The notes under the pieces were generated by a model. The model was given only the letters and a program-made list of their open reading frames with translations. It did no database searches and had not been told where the DNA came from. Below, one piece after another: positions 10,524 through 23,089 of a stretch of DNA of 64,000 nucleotides; position 1 is the stretch's first letter, and the number at the start of each line of letters is the position of its first letter. This DNA comes from Miscanthus floridulus (Eukaryota; Streptophyta; Magnoliopsida; Poales; Poaceae): assembly GCF_019320115.1 (NCBI RefSeq), contig NC_089581.1, forward strand, positions 65,515,310 to 65,579,309, in the 5' to 3' direction. The translations under genes and the position numbers were made by a program.

Positions 10524-12462
10524 TCAAGCATATACATTTCCCATTAACTTCATCCATGGGTCAGCATCATCAACAAGCCTCTGTGAGTGTAAATACTGTA
10601 TCAACTTTGTCACATGTTGAAGACTGGCTGATGTGGATAGAGAAGCCATGAGCTCATTCATTACATTCTCAAAATTAGAGCTGCAGTTGCTCCTAATCCA
10701 TTTTAGGTGCTCAATGGCCATCTCCACTTCCCCAACATCGGTTAGATACTTCAGCAAGATGATGTGTGAATTCAAGTTCTCAACATTAGATGGAACATTA
10801 CACATAACACTCAATGCTACTTTGAAATTACCTGCAAAAAACATGTAATATCTATTATTTAGATTGAGTTATAAAAAGCAATTAGCAGCAGCCAAAACTT
10901 CATTTGGTAGGTGTACCTTGTCTGCAGAGTGCAAGTATAAAACTACTCAGCACGGAACTAGCTACTCCAGCATCCTGCATACAAGATTTCTTGAAGATCT
11001 CCAGGGCCTGGTCATATTTATTTTCCTGGCACAACATATTGATGAAGGACGTGTATGTTGCACCATCTGGAGCCACTCCTTTCTGGAACATATGATCAAA
11101 GAGTTGTTGGACCTCTTCACTTTCACCCATTTCTGTAAACTTTGTTATGAGTATATTGTATGTCTGAAGATTTGGGTTACACCCACTGGTAAACATCTCA
11201 TCCCACAACTTCTTGGCTGGCCTAAGAAGGTCATTTCTACACAGCGCTTCCATAAGAGAGTTATATGATGAAATGTCAGGCTCTAACCTCTTTTTTTTCA
11301 CCTCCTTGAGCACATCATATGCCTCCCTAACCTTCCCAGCCTTCCCTAAGAATGACACCACCAAATGGTAATCCCTTGCATTTCTACAATACCCCTTGTC
11401 CAAAAGCACCCTAAAAATCTCCCACATTTCCTCGCCCTTCCCACTTTTGCAAAGACTCTCACAAAGGTGCACAAGTATCTCAGTACTTGGAAACCTCCCC
11501 TTCCCCATCATGAACTTGCAGAACATGGTGGCACCATCGGCATCAATCTCAGACACTGAACCGACCAAAATATTCAGCACATCATCGTCAATTGGGAAAT
11601 TTCCCAACACAACCGCCTCGGCCATCTCCTTCGCCTCTGTAACCAGCCTGTTGGACACCAACACAAGCACACACTCCCTGTACTCGTCCTTTCTAGGTGC
11701 AACCCCGAGCTTCCTCTTTTGCTTCAAGATCCTTCCTTCTTCCTCCACCCTCCCCGCTACCCTAAACCCCTCGGCCACAATCCTATAGGCCACGAAATCT
11801 GGTTTCCACCCACGTAGCCTCATCTCCTCCAGAGCACGCCAAGCATCCTCAATTCGTCCCTCCCTACACATACCGTCGACAGCCATTGCCACCACAACCG
11901 ACCTGTTAACCCGTCTCACTTGACAGCCCACCACATCCACCAGGCGCAGGACTTCGGCCAGTCCGTCATCTTTCCTACCTGTGGCATTAACGAACACCCC
12001 GAACCCGACGGTGTCCAGCTCGACAGTTCCCGCCAGCATTCTATCGAGCACCTTGCGCGCGTGGACGATGGACCCAGTCGACGACGCGAGCGCTGCGAGC
12101 AGGGAGTTGCATAGCGGTGCGGGTAGAGGGGCGGTGGGGTCGGAGTCCGGGAGGAGGCTGAAGTGTGCGAGGGCGTCGGGTAGACGGCCGTGGCGGAGCA
12201 GCGCTGAGGCGGCGAGCGCGCGGGTGACCGGGAGGAGCGGGAGCCGTGCGGCGCGGGCGCGGGAGAGCGCGGCTAGGAGGGAGGGGAGGTGCGGCGCGAC
12301 GGATGCGAGGTGCGTGTGGAAGGCGTGCGGAGTGAAGGCGGGCACGGCGGCGGTGGGAGAGGGACAGGGCGGTGGGGGACGGGGACGGGCGGAGACGGAG
12401 AGAGAGCGCGCGGCGGCGGCGAGACGGGGGAGGAAGGTGCAGGGGTGTGGCGCCATCGTCAT
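10524..12462 (-). CDS. P-class pentatricopeptide-repeat protein
   Basis: Two exons: 12462 down to 10917 and 10831 down to 10524, with an 85-bp intron (donor GTACAC, acceptor TTTTGCAG; the split codon gives Gly). The product is about 617 residues if the frame runs to the stop at 10524. I chose the ATG at 12462 because the frame upstream opens only with GTG; an in-frame ATG two codons later is a near-equal choice. The N-terminus (MAPHPCTFLPRLAAAARSLS) is rich in Arg, Ala and Ser and acid-free, like a mitochondrial or plastid transit peptide. The body is helical PPR units of the P type (for example PDISSYNSLMEALCR, PNLQTYNILITKFTE, PDGATYTSFINMLCQ), about eight or nine in all, with no E or DYW editing domain. 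Family members bind organellar RNA. The sequence reminds me of Arabidopsis At5g14080-like proteins; this is from memory and not checked. Two more 3' exons may exist at 10140-10405. Confidence 0.85.
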
Positions 12463-13148
12463 CGGGGCAGCGCCGCAGCGGGCAAGGAGGGCGCGAAGTC
12501 TACACTTGGCATGTACTTTCTGGGTCACGGCCTTTCAAGTTCAGGCTATCTGAACATGAACCTAACAACAAGAACCAACTCGGATATGATCTGTCATCTG
12601 TGCAAAAGAAAAGGATTGGTAGGTGACTGAATTATATTAGTAATTGTTGTGATGCATTATCAGTGATTCCCAAGTTTTCTCAGTGATTCTGAATTTCTGA
12701 TCAATGCTGTTGTGCTACATTATATAATTATAAGGAATTCTAGTACAAATTAATTGGGTAGCAACGAACATGTTGATATGCCTTTGTAGTGAGATGCTTT
12801 CAGTTACTGGACAGGAACGTTCTAATAATATAGTGAAGGCAACTTGAAAATTAACTATGTCATTGCTTCTTAGATCATTCTAGCAAATATATTATTTTTG
12901 TCCTCAACAACTTAGATTATATTCTATGCCTGATAACAGTCGTTTTCCTTTAGGTACAAGTGCAAGCAGAAGATCGATATGACGAAGTTAGGAAGATTTT
13001 GATCAGCCTGCATGCTGTCATTTTTTCTTTTAAATTAGCTATAAGTTGTCATAAGACTGTGGTGTGAGAAAATTATTAGCTTGTGGGCGAAAGAAAATTC
13101 TTTACAGTTATAATATGCACATTTGTAATCTTTGGTTAAAATCATGGT
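12463..13148. other. Upstream flank of the PPR gene
   Basis: The first bases hold the 5' UTR and promoter of the minus-strand PPR gene. No TATA box stands out in the GC-rich start region. The rest is AT-rich intergenic DNA without a recognised gene. Confidence 0.4.
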
Positions 13149-13246
13149 CACCCTGTTCGCTTGTTGGTTTCTGTTTTCCTCTCACAACAAACCAGCATCA
13201 GCCAGCCCAAACCAGCCCAAAAACCAACCAACGAACACGCCGGGTG
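13149..13246. mobile_element. Short hAT-like MITE
   Basis: The left end CACCCTGTTCGCTTGTTGG is mirrored on the minus strand by CACCCGGCGTGTTCGTTGG. The internal TCTCACAACAAACCAGC is typical of a common grass MITE group. The element is about 98 bp. The 8-bp flanks do not match clearly, so the superfamily rests on the termini only. Confidence 0.6.
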
Positions 13247-13741
13247 TATCAAATAGCAACACAAAGGTTACAAAAATGGTATTCATGATTGATCATGCCT
13301 GCGTGTAAGCATTCAACCGGCCACTTGTAGACAGTTAAACAGACACGACTTCATACGAGCTGTCTGTTTAGTTGTTTGTATCGTGGATTCAAGAACTTAT
13401 AGACATGTCCTATCTGTGTGGTGTACATGCCCATCGTCAGCAGAAGCTTCATCCCTTTGACTCTACGCACTCTTCACACGCCTACAGGTGGGACCAGGCT
13501 CCCTTTTTCGTGCCCCGATCTCTCGAATGTCGAGCATCTATCGCAAACTCGATCTGCATCCACTTTTGAAAATTAAGTTTTTTAACCAAATCTTGAAAAT
13601 TGTTGATGGATAGGGTTGTAAAACACATCGCATGACTTTTTTCTCTCTCACACACAATCAACATAGTAGATGAAAGTAGAAGACAATAAACACAAGATAG
13701 GAAGACTATTCTTTACTTCTCTAAAAATTCGAGATTACAAC
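13247..13741. other. Intergenic DNA left of the Tat element
   Basis: No gene recognised. Before insertion it was continuous with 48505 onward; the last five bases (ACAAC, 13737-13741) are the target duplication. Confidence 0.45.
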
Positions 13742-14050
13742 TGTCGGTGTTTCGTACAAGCACCGACAAGTAAATTTATAGTGATGCGCGTTAGGCTCGG
13801 ATGGTGCGCTAAAGGACACAAGATTTATACTGGTTCAGGCTGAATGTCCCTACGTCCAGTTTGTTGCTGCTCGTGTTATTAGCACGGTAAATGGTTCGTA
13901 GTAGGGGTACAAACGATCGAGAGAGTGACTGGTCCCAAGTCTCTGATGGAAGGGTCGAAAGGAGGCCAAGAGCTTGGTTGCAGCTTGACTGTGTGTGTTG
14001 TGTGTTGCGTTGTCAGAAGTCCGTCCCTTTGTTGGAGGAAGCGCATCCCC

Positions 14051-14057
14051 TTTTATA
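14051..14057 (-). promoter_or_regulatory. TATA box in the Tat 3' LTR
   Basis: TATAAAA on the minus strand within CTATAAAAGGGG. The same string occurs at 47479-47485 in the partner LTR, consistent with the LTR promoter. Confidence 0.65.
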
Positions 14058-14589
14058 GATGAAGAGGACGGCTTTCACAAGTGAGAGGGCTAGGGTGCGT
14101 ATACTACCTTGCCTTGTTGCTCACGTCTACCTAGTCTTGTTTCCCATTCTGATGGGTGCGAAAGGATGATAAGTGCCTACAATACTGTCGATATCTTTGT
14201 AGAATGTCAGGATGGTTACAGAGCACTGCCCCTCGCAGGGTATGGACTGTAGTATAGTGGCTTTGACTTATGAGCCTTACCCAGTCTTGCTCCGCACGCC
14301 TTCTGGTTCCTATGAATCTTTGTCGGGTTCCATGTCCTAGAGCTGAAGGCGGCGCCTACAACTCTACAGGGCGAAGAGCACGCACCTGCAATACTTTTCA
14401 GGCTCTGCTACGCCCGGAAGGGTCTAAAGCACTCGTCCCATCATTCCCTGGCAGTACCTTTCCTGCCAGGGCATAGGGTATGGTCCTTGAAGCCGTGGTT
14501 GACCCAAACGTCTTGTCTTGCCCTGTACCCATCATCATGAGGGAACGGGGAGAAGTTGTCAGGCAAGACAAAACCAGTCTTTAGACATC

Positions 14590-14830
14590 AAGCGGGGCGA
14601 GGTTCGTCCTTGGTCGTCGGGCGAGGCGGAGACCAGTCCTTATCCCTTGGGCGAGACCGAGCCCGCCCCTCAGGGGTCGGGCGAGGTGGAGACTAGCCCT
14701 TAGCCTTCGGGCGAGGCGGAGCTGTCCCAAAGGCGTCGGGCGAGGCTGAGACTAGCCCTTAGCCCTCGGGCGAGGCAGAGCTGTCTCAAAGGCATCGGGC
14801 GAGGCGGAACCAAACTCCCGTCATTCGGGC
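14590..14830. repeat. 59-bp tandem repeats in the Tat 3' LTR
   Basis: Units of about 59 bp contain two half-repeats of roughly 30 bp (CGGGCGAGGC plus TAGCCCTTAGCC or AGCTGTCCCAAAGG). There are fewer copies than in the other LTR. Confidence 0.75.
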
Positions 14831-14927
14831 AAGGAACGTAGCGGCGCCCTTGTCCATCCAGAAGTTTTTAACGTTCGATGGTTATTGGTTCCACCATCTG
14901 GGGTACCCCGGTATTAGGTCCCCGACA

Positions 14928-15535
14928 GTAGCCTCCGAGCCTCCGGGTGGTTCGGATAGAATCGCCTGGGGGGTGTTTTCGATTCCGTCAGAGTTACTTT
15001 GCCAGAGGGTGCGCGCGAGCGCGCCCGATGGGTGTAGCCCCCGAGCCCCCGGGTGATTCGAGTAGAGTCGCCCGGGGGGTAGTATCGGACCCTTCGTGGG
15101 TAAGGCTGAAAGACTTGTTTTTCGTCAACTGGATATTTTTAAGGGAATTGTGGTATTCCGTTCGTGGGAATTTTATTCAGTGTCGGCCCGGCTGGGACCC
15201 GACTGCGGATCGAGGCCCTGGTGATGCTTGCGTCCTTGAGTCCTGGTAGTTTGTGGGCCTATCCCTCGTTGGGATGGCCCCTTGGCTCTGGGACCCTAGG
15301 TGGGCCGACCTCCAGTCGTTTATGGGCCCAGACGGGTTTAGTGAAGAGATTTTTCTGGTCCACGTCCCCTCTGTGGGAAAAGAGTCCGGTCGCTTCGGGA
15401 AAGCGAACCGTCCGACGCGATTTTGGTGGGAGAGGATAGGGATCATGGGCGCATGTCCTACGACGCGACACGACGGTGTGCGTGGCTGGCCCGGAGATCG
15501 AGGCGGACGGTTGCCCTTCTCGCATCCGTCGCCAC
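14928..15535. other. Tat 3' non-coding region next to the 3' LTR
   Basis: GC-rich, with repeated CCCGAGCCCCCGGG-type motifs. Minus-strand sequence abutting the LTR (GGAGGCTCGGAGGCTAC) is purine-rich and could be the polypurine tract. No convincing protein; the overlapping open frames on both strands look composition-driven. Confidence 0.45.
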
Positions 15536-15542
15536 TATAAAA
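15536..15542 (+). promoter_or_regulatory. TATA box of the antisense gene
   Basis: CACTATAAAACC lies about 200 bp before the ATG at 15741, on the strand opposite to gag-pol. It suggests the antisense gene has its own promoter. Function is inferred from position only. Confidence 0.5.
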
Positions 15543-15740
15543 CCACGGGTTTCGCCCCCAGGGTTCCGTACTTTGCTTCCTCGCCTTCGCATCCGCAGCT
15601 TTTCCCGCCAATCGCCTTAGCTTCCCACGCCAAGATTGCTGCCGCCGTTAGGTTTGCATCTGCGTTTACCGCCGCCGTCGAGCTTGCGTCCGTGCCGCCG
15701 CCCTCGTTGAGTTCGCACCCACCTTCCCCCTGGCGTTTCG

Positions 15741-18432
15741 ATGGAGCTGTGGGGCAGATCCGGCATTACTTCTCGGTGTTTGGAGGGCCTCGTCCACCGT
15801 GGCCTCCTCCGCCCGCTGTCCACCGTCGGGGAGTGGCTGCTGCCCGGTGATGAGAGTGAGCCAGCGCCGCCCGAAGGGTATGTCGTGTCTTTTGCCATCT
15901 TTCATGAGCGGGTATTTGCCGTACCCGCACATAGATTTCTTTGGGGGTTGTTGGATTATTACCAAGTGGAGTTGCATCATCTTACCCCCAATGGTGTCCA
16001 ACATATGGTGGCGTTTGTTGCCCTGTGTGAGGGTTTCCTAGGGATCTATCCCCACTTCGATTTGTGGCAGCACTTTTTCACCGTCAGTTTGTCGAAGAGG
16101 AAGATCGGGGGGGAAGGATGTGAGCGTGTCGATGGGATGTGCCAGCATTCATCTACGCCCCATCCGGTCGAGGGACTACCCGCTAATGCGTCTGTCATCC
16201 TCAAATAAGGGGTGGCACTCGCAGTGGTTTTACGTTAGGGACGACCTGAGTGCCACATTGCCGAAGTACTCTGGGTGCCTTATCGACGAGGCCCCAGAGT
16301 CGTGGCAGTGGGGCTGTCCGACTCTAGAGAAGAAACACCTTGCCGACCTTCTTGCCGCCATTCATGCTATGAAGGTCCGAGGCGTGAAGGGGTCGGGGAT
16401 CATTGGTGCCTACCATGCGAGGAGGGTGGCGCCGCTAATGGTGCGCGCGCGTCCCTTGTATCGGATGGTTCCTGGAGAGTCGTTCGAAGGAACGGTGCTC
16501 ATTGATGAGGCGCTTGCTCCTTCTGAAGTGGCGCAGCGTATCAGGGAGGCGATGGAGCCTACGAAGGACACCTCCGGCTCCGCCCTCGAACATGTGTATC
16601 CGGTGCCAGGGCATCCCCCAATGCGACCAGAACCCGGGTTCTTTGAATTTGTAAGCTTTCCTTCCCCGTGCCCTCCTTTTTGATTGAATTTCTGATCCTT
16701 TAATACCAACCTTGGGATGGCAGGACCAGCCGAGGAGGCTATTCTTCAAGGACTGCCTAGTCCCGCTGCTGAAGGATCGGGTCATGGCGGCGACGAATCG
16801 CGTCACGGCCGAGTGGGAAAAGAGGGCAAGGGAGCAAAAGAAAGCTGAGGAGCGGCGGAAGCAGGAAGCACGGGATCGAGGAAAGGATGTAAGCAGCGAT
16901 GACGACGATGATGACGACGACGATGATGTTGATGAGGTTGCTGTCGGTGTGGATTGGGGCATCCTGGAGGATGAGGGCACGCTGACCAATGCCCCTCCAT
17001 CTGTGCATGAACCCCCCTCGTCCCACGCGGAGGGAAGCGAGTCCGCAAGGTTGGCGGAGGTTGGAGCCGAAGAGTCCGCCGCTTCGCGTGGGGTGCCGGC
17101 AGAGGATCGGTAGGTGGCTAGATCCGAGGAGGCCCCCGAGGTGCTGATGGAGGAGGGGGTCCTGTTGCCGTGTCTCATGAGAGGACGGAGGTGGGTGAAT
17201 CTGCCACCCAGCCCAAGGTGTTGACCGAGAGGGGTGGCTCTGCAGCCACGCCCTCGGAGATGAGGGAGATGAGTTCCCCTGCCCAGGAGCAGGGGGTAGG
17301 TTTGAAGCGGTCCCGTCCCAATGAGTTGGGGCAGGGGTCTAGGGGTTCATCCCCAAAGCGCTCCCGCTGGCCGAGGGCGTCAGGGTAAGCCACTAACTCC
17401 CCTGTCTTTCTTTTATTTCGTTTTTTGTTTTGACTTTATGCCTTTTTCTTTTGTGTACACTCTTGCGGACGGGCCGCCCTCTGGGGACGGCGCCCAAGAA
17501 GAGCCTTGCCCATCAGGCGGGATGGGCGGCGTCATTTGACATTGCTCCTATTTTGGGCAGGAGTGGCGATGATGCTGCGGCTGTGTTGGTCGACTCGATG
17601 GTGGCCGTGGCGGCGCCCGCGCCTTTGGTGGCCGCCAAGTAGACGGGATCTTCCACAGTGGGTGCGGCACCGCCGGCCGAGGGTCGCATATCACTGATGG
17701 AGGTGGTCATGACCGCGCCAAGCCAGGATCAGCCGAGTGCAGCCACGGTGGTGCTCGAGGGCGTAGTGCAGTCCACGCCACCAGGGGCCCCGGCGGATCC
17801 GCCCGTGGCGCTCGAAGCGGCCCAGATGGAGGAGGATCTGGTCAGAGGGTCTTTGGGCATCGTGGCAGTGGTGCGGAGGACCAGGAGGGAGTCGCCCCCG
17901 ACCCCTTTGTCGGGAGGCAGCCGCTCCCCCGCACGGGGTGAGTCGCCGCTTCAGTGGATGGCCACTCAGGACCCAACATCGGCTCTTTTCACGCTCGACG
18001 ACCATGCTGGGAGCATGGAGCGGGAGAGTCTTGACTTCGGGCTTTCGACTATGATGAGTGCCCTAGACCAGGTCAGAGGGGCCCTACGTGAAATTGTCGT
18101 TCCTACTAGCCAGTTATCTGCTCGTTCTTCCTTGTTTTCCTCCTTCAAGTACTTTTGTGTTTTCGTATTTTTGATACCGGTCTTCTTTTCAGATCATTGT
18201 TGCTCGCAGTCAGAGCAAATCCCAGTTCCTCTGTGAATAGAAGGCGGAATGGGATCGCCTTGCTGAGGAGGCCCAGCTACGAGGAGATGTGGGCACGCAG
18301 CTTGCTGCCGCCCAGCAGTGGGAGGCCCAGGCACGTCAGGACGCGGAGGAGGCCCATGGGATGTTTGAGGACTTGTCGGCGAGGACAAAGCTGGATGAGG
18401 AGGAGATCGCCAGGCTCTGAAAGGAGCGAGAC
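15741..18432 (+). pseudogene. Antisense gene of the Tat element, 5' part
   Basis: Plus-strand gene inside a minus-strand element. The first exon (15741-16650) encodes a domain like PF04195, 'putative gypsy type transposon' (motifs FHERVFAVP, FLWGLLDYY, GIYPHFDLW). At a run of seven G (16107-16113) the frame shifts; the next frame carries SNKGWHSQWFYV and GIIGAYHARRVAPL. A donor GTAAGC at 16651 pairs with an acceptor GGATGGCAG before 16724; the next exon has a charged coiled coil and an Asp-rich run. Further introns are likely (donor GGTAAGCC near 17388; acceptor TCTTTTCAG ending at about 18191). The last piece before 18432 is Gln/Glu/Ala-rich coiled coil. It has TAG and TGA stops and is split here by the chromovirus; it resumes at 38278. 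Similar antisense ORFs are known in Grande and Retand elements; their function is unknown. Confidence 0.7.
18428..18432. repeat. Target duplication GAGAC, left copy
   Basis: GAGAC here and at 38278-38282 flank the chromovirus. The coding frame of the Tat antisense gene reads straight across when the insert and one copy are removed. Confidence 0.9.
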
Positions 18433-19304
18433 TGTAACAACCCAAAAATCCACGCACCAAAAATCCCAACTACAAATTTTTTCTTCAAAACCCCATGTGA
18501 TGATGAGTGACATTTGTAGGAGCTAACCCTAAGTGTTACATTAGTCGTAATCTAACTAAACCTACATGACTTGCACAAGTATCTCACCTCATCACCTTGA
18601 ATTGGTTTTACCACATAACATACATCAAGTTGCATTATATTCAACATGGTGATTTGGATTTTATTTGGGTTTATGTGTTGATCAATAAAAGCTAACAAAT
18701 ATTTGTTTATAAATAAATGTACTAACATGGGATTAATATCCCAACATATACTATGACCAATGATTATCACCATGGGACATCATACCAAAGGAGAAATATG
18801 TCACTTTGATTTATATACATGAAAGAAGTGTAACAAAATAGAAAAAGAAAAAGAAAAAGAGAAAGGAAAGAAGAGGGAGCAGTAGCAGCCCAGGCCTGCT
18901 CGGCCTTGCGAACCAGCCCGCCTGCCCTCCCACTCATGCACGCGGCCCACGAAGCCGGCCCAGCAACACCCTACCGCCCGCATGCGCACAAGCCGCTGAC
19001 GAGCCGGACCCGCCCGTCAGCCGTCACGCACCGCACGCCGCCGCATCAGGACAAGCTGACAAACAGGCCCCCTCTGTCAGCCACCCAGCTACAGCATCGT
19101 CGTCTTCCCCATGCTCCCTCCACCACATGACCGGGAGCCAACCGCGAAGTAGGCGTGGGCCCGAGGTCACGCACATCGCATGACCCTGTCCCCCACCTTA
19201 GTGCCGTGCCCACGCAACCGCCCCCGCACGCGAGAGCCGTCCGATGTGCTCGGCACATCACCAGTCGTTCCGCCATCCACCATGGATGAGCATGGAGCTC
19301 GACC

Positions 19305-19311
19305 TATAAAA
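19305..19311 (+). promoter_or_regulatory. TATA box in the chromovirus 5' LTR
   Basis: CCTATAAAAGG, conserved at 30186-30192 in the 3' LTR and, in reverse, at 53946-53952 in the related solo LTR. Confidence 0.7.
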
Positions 19312-20303
19312 GGAGGACCCCAAGCCCTAGCCCTCCATTCACCTCGCCGCCGCCGTGCGGTTCACGCCAACACACTAAGCCGAGGGATGAGAGGAGAAGG
19401 AGTGGCGTGGAGAAGGACACGGTTGCCAGAAGCAAGAAGGGAGGAGCCACCGGCATGGAAGACAGCGAGTACCTCTGTCCCAGCTCAGCTTTGCTACACC
19501 GTTGACACCGCACCACTACCATCGCCTTCGAGCTCCCCCCGGTTAGCCATCTTGCTGAGGCCACCTCCCTAGCCAAATGGAACGTGCACCGCCATGATCG
19601 AAACCTTGCTGAAGCTTCGAGCTCTAGCCTAGCCCAACCGGTTAGCTAGGGAGACCGCCATGGCCATGCTTGCCGAGACCCAGGACGCGCCGTGCGCGCT
19701 GCCATCAGCCAAAAGGAGGACCCTAGCCATGATGTTGTACATCGGAGCAGGAGCGCACATGCACAGGCACGCTCACCATGGCCGAGAGCACAACCATGGT
19801 GAGACCACCGCGTCTTCTATGTTGCGGTAAAGGCGACATTGACACCCCGACTGGCTCTGCCATGACGAGAGACACATCGCGCTCACCTTAGCTGAGGAAG
19901 AAGCCCACCAGAGCCCTACGTTGCCGCACCGCACCTCGTCGGAGCACCACCGCCTCTGTTTTACCCCCACCACCGTGGCCAGAGCCACTGGGAGCACCAG
20001 GAGCTCCTTCAACACGCCCACCATGGCCGTAGAAGCACCATGGAGCTCACACGCTCCTCCAACTGGGCTCTTGCTACCACTGCAGCCCTGTCCATGCACG
20101 CCAACGAACCCACGCCGCCGTTCACCGTGGCCAGAGCCCTAGGTAGCCCTAGCCATCGCCCCAACCCCACTATTGCAGTCGCCATGGCATGGGGAAGCTA
20201 TTGCCTACCTTAATCGAACGCTAGCGCCGCCGCAGGGGCTCACCGGTGACCTCACCACCGGCGGGAGCCCCGTCGGGGAAGAGTAGAGGATTTTTCCCTC
20301 ACC

Positions 20304-20506
20304 GACCATGACCACGTCGACCACGTCCCGAGCAGCTTCGTCGAGCTCCGACCACGACCACATCGACCACATCCCGAGCAGCTTCGCTGAGCTCCGACCA
20401 TGACCACGTCGACCATGTCCCGAGCAGCTCCGTTGAGCTCCGACCATGACCACATCGACCACGTCCCGAGCAGCTCCGCCGAGCTCCGACCACGACCACA
20501 TCATGC
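20304..20506. repeat. 46-bp tandem repeat in the 5' LTR, about 4.3 copies
   Basis: The unit begins GACCATGACCACGTCGACCA and ends GAGCTCC. Minus-strand open frames that cross it read as W/S/G/R-rich low-complexity peptide, an artefact of the repeat. Confidence 0.85.
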
Positions 20507-22930
20507 ACGTGAACCAAACCCTGGGAAGGAGTAAGTGGACCAAGTCCTTCATAGACCGGCTCTGCGGTCTATGGACCAACGCAGGCGGGTTCACCATGAA
20601 CCGTGCCTCACCTGCGCCCGTGGACCACAGCCTGTTAGTGGACCAGTATGACGATGTGGTTGCACCAGCGCACGCCACATGGTGGGCCAAGCCTGGCCCA
20701 AATCTAGGCCCAACCAGCCCAGTCGAGGCCCGGCCTGTATTGACCATTTACCCGTCAACGTTGACCGTTGACCAGGGCCACCTGTCAGTGACTGTGATTC
20801 GTTGACCGTTGACTCATGCATTGACTTGCTGTTGACTTAGACAGGACCCACATATCAGTGACCCAAGAGCCCCTGGTCCCACCTGTCAGTAGCTGATGAC
20901 GTAGATGATGTCATGCTGATGTCAAGATGACGTCAGCGGGACCCCACCTGTCAGTACCAGAACCGAGACGATGACATCATGCTAACGTCATGCTGACATC
21001 AGCATGCCACGTGGACCAGTCACAGTGTGACACGTGTCAGCCTAGGATTAATTCAGCCTTTTCCATTTTCAGAAATGATTTAAACTTCGGAAATTCATAA
21101 CTAATTCATACGAACTCAGAAAAATACAAGACCAGGACCAAAATTCATCTAAAATCGAGCTCTACGCAATGAACCCATGTTTGAGTGCATTTGGCTCTTT
21201 TGAATTTTCATTGCTTTTTGTGCTATTCTATAGACGTTTCTAACGCGACTATAATGCGATCATTTGCAAACTTGGAGGAGAACCAGACGGACGAGGACCG
21301 AGAGTACCGTGAGGAGTACGTAGACGACTACACTAAAGGTGCCACATCCCACCTAATCTCGTAGCACCTATTACGCATGGCTAATATAGAGCTGCTATTG
21401 CTTTACTTTATTGTTATAATCACACTATAGGACTTGCATGGTAGTATGCTTTCTTGATGGCCTTTACCTTGATGCAACCTTACCCCTACTCACCCTGCTG
21501 TTAGGCTAAGTCACACGCTTGCTGCTATATTTCATTGCTTATTATTTCTACTACGCTTATATATACCATATTGATGCGAGGTGGAAACTGGAGTTATCTG
21601 GACTATGGGGAGAGTGTTGCATGTGTGACTTGGCTGTGTGGAGGGTGAGGGTTGTGTCAACCAAGTTGGAGTATACGATGAGCCTGGGGCAAGTCTTGCC
21701 GTGAGGTGCTACCTGGGCACCCCTGGAAAATGGATACCTATGGTGGGTAAATGGTATATGAGGTGGCCCTAGGTGTGAACCTATGATGGGAGGAGCCCAG
21801 GGTGGAGGTGCTGTGGTGGCACGGTAAATGGAAACCCTGATGAAGACATTCTGGCTTGGTCATCCCTAAGGACTTACTAGTACTCAGATTTGCCGGGAAG
21901 CCTTACGTACCACTCGCCCTATATGGTGCGGGACGGCCGGACTACTTGGTAGGATATTGCCACTACTGCTAGGTTGATAGCGGACAGTGTAAGGAGGTAT
22001 GGGGCACCCTTCCGAGACTTCATGGAGACCTTGTGGACCTAGCTCATGACTCACAGTTTCAGCCGCCCCAGACTAGACTTGGGGTGTACCAGGGCTGAAT
22101 GGTAGAGTGGCATTATCCTAGGCTAGCAAGCGGCCGGAATCAGCCCAGTTGACAACGGTCAGCGAAGAAGGCAGATCTTGTGGTTATGTAAAACCTCTGC
22201 AGAGTGTATGGTTGATCGATCGATACTTGTGCCGACTTGTCGGCTATGGACCTTTCCTGGGTTTCGCTTAAACTAGATAGTGAGATGAGTCATTCTCTTC
22301 TTCCCCCGTGAGAGAGTGTCAGTCGTAGCTAGGGGCTACATGCCATGAGACAGTGCTGAGAGGGAGTTGGCCTGTCGACTGAGCAATGGTATGGTGATGA
22401 TATGGAGATGGTGGTATATCGATCCCAGGATCAAAACCTAGCTCTAGATGGAAATGGGGTGGAATGTGTGTGGGAGTGGTGTTAAAACTTGACCAACTAT
22501 TATTATATACTTGATATGCTAATATATAGGAAACCACAGCCTTATAGGTTCCTTTTGATTATATCCAACTTGCATCCAATTTCCACAAAGCAATGCTCAT
22601 AGGGTGGGAGTGGCCAGTACAAATCGTACTGATAAGCTTTGGCACACAGGTTCTGCTGAGGAGTATAGCTCTGAGGAGTTTGATGGATGAGGGGTTTGTT
22701 CCTACGCTCGAGTTTTGGTGATCTTATCTCCAAGCTATTCTGAATGAATGCTACTTTTGATTCCGCCAATGCGGCGATGTAATAATTTATGTAATTCCGC
22801 ACTATTTTACTCTGATATTACATTGTATGGATATGATATTCGACTGGAATTTGGGGTAATATGATCCACAACGGTCTTATTACACTTTGACTCTGTGGAT
22901 TTTCCTTCGCGGAAATTAGGTCGTTTCAGT

Positions 22931-22943
22931 TGGTATCAGTGCC
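22931..22943 (+). other. Primer-binding site (tRNA-Met type)
   Basis: TGGTATCAGTGCC lies two bases after the LTR end. The usual tRNA-iMet site is TGGTATCAGAGCC, so there is one mismatch. Confidence 0.85.
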
Positions 22944-23089
22944 ATATTTGACCCTAGGATGAAACCCTCAGAAATGGACGATAGAATAGGACGTGAATAG
23001 CCCTTCTTTCGGTTATATACCGACCCTACATTTACTTTTATGCAAGGCTTATCTATTTATTGACCTGCTAACACCCGTTTCCTTAAAAC

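Larger units (their letters stand above)
13742..14927 (-). repeat. 3' LTR of the Tat element
   Basis: Begins TGTCGG and ends CCGACA, a 6-bp terminal inverted repeat; 1186 bp. The TATA box (minus strand TATAAAA, 14051-14057) is conserved in the other LTR. A GC-rich tandem repeat lies at about 14590-14830. Confidence 0.9.
18433..22928 (+). repeat. 5' LTR of the chromovirus
   Basis: 4496 bp, TGTAACAACCC to TCGTTTCA, undisturbed. It contains a TATA box (19305-19311) and a 46-bp tandem repeat (20304-20506). Long open frames inside the GC-rich part are not supported as genes. Confidence 0.92.

Noticed and set aside
12528..12528. Start of the PPR protein at 12528
   Set aside because: The codon there is GTG, not ATG. 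The first in-frame ATG is at 12462.
11981..12630. Plus-strand open frames opposite the PPR gene
   Set aside because: They are the mirror of the GC-rich N-terminal coding part of the PPR gene on the minus strand.
20205..20747. Long minus-strand open frame (180 codons) in the 5' LTR, with similar ones at 31086-31628
   Set aside because: It crosses a 46-bp tandem repeat in GC-rich LTR DNA, and the peptide is low-complexity W/S/G/R. The two LTR copies differ freely. No domain.
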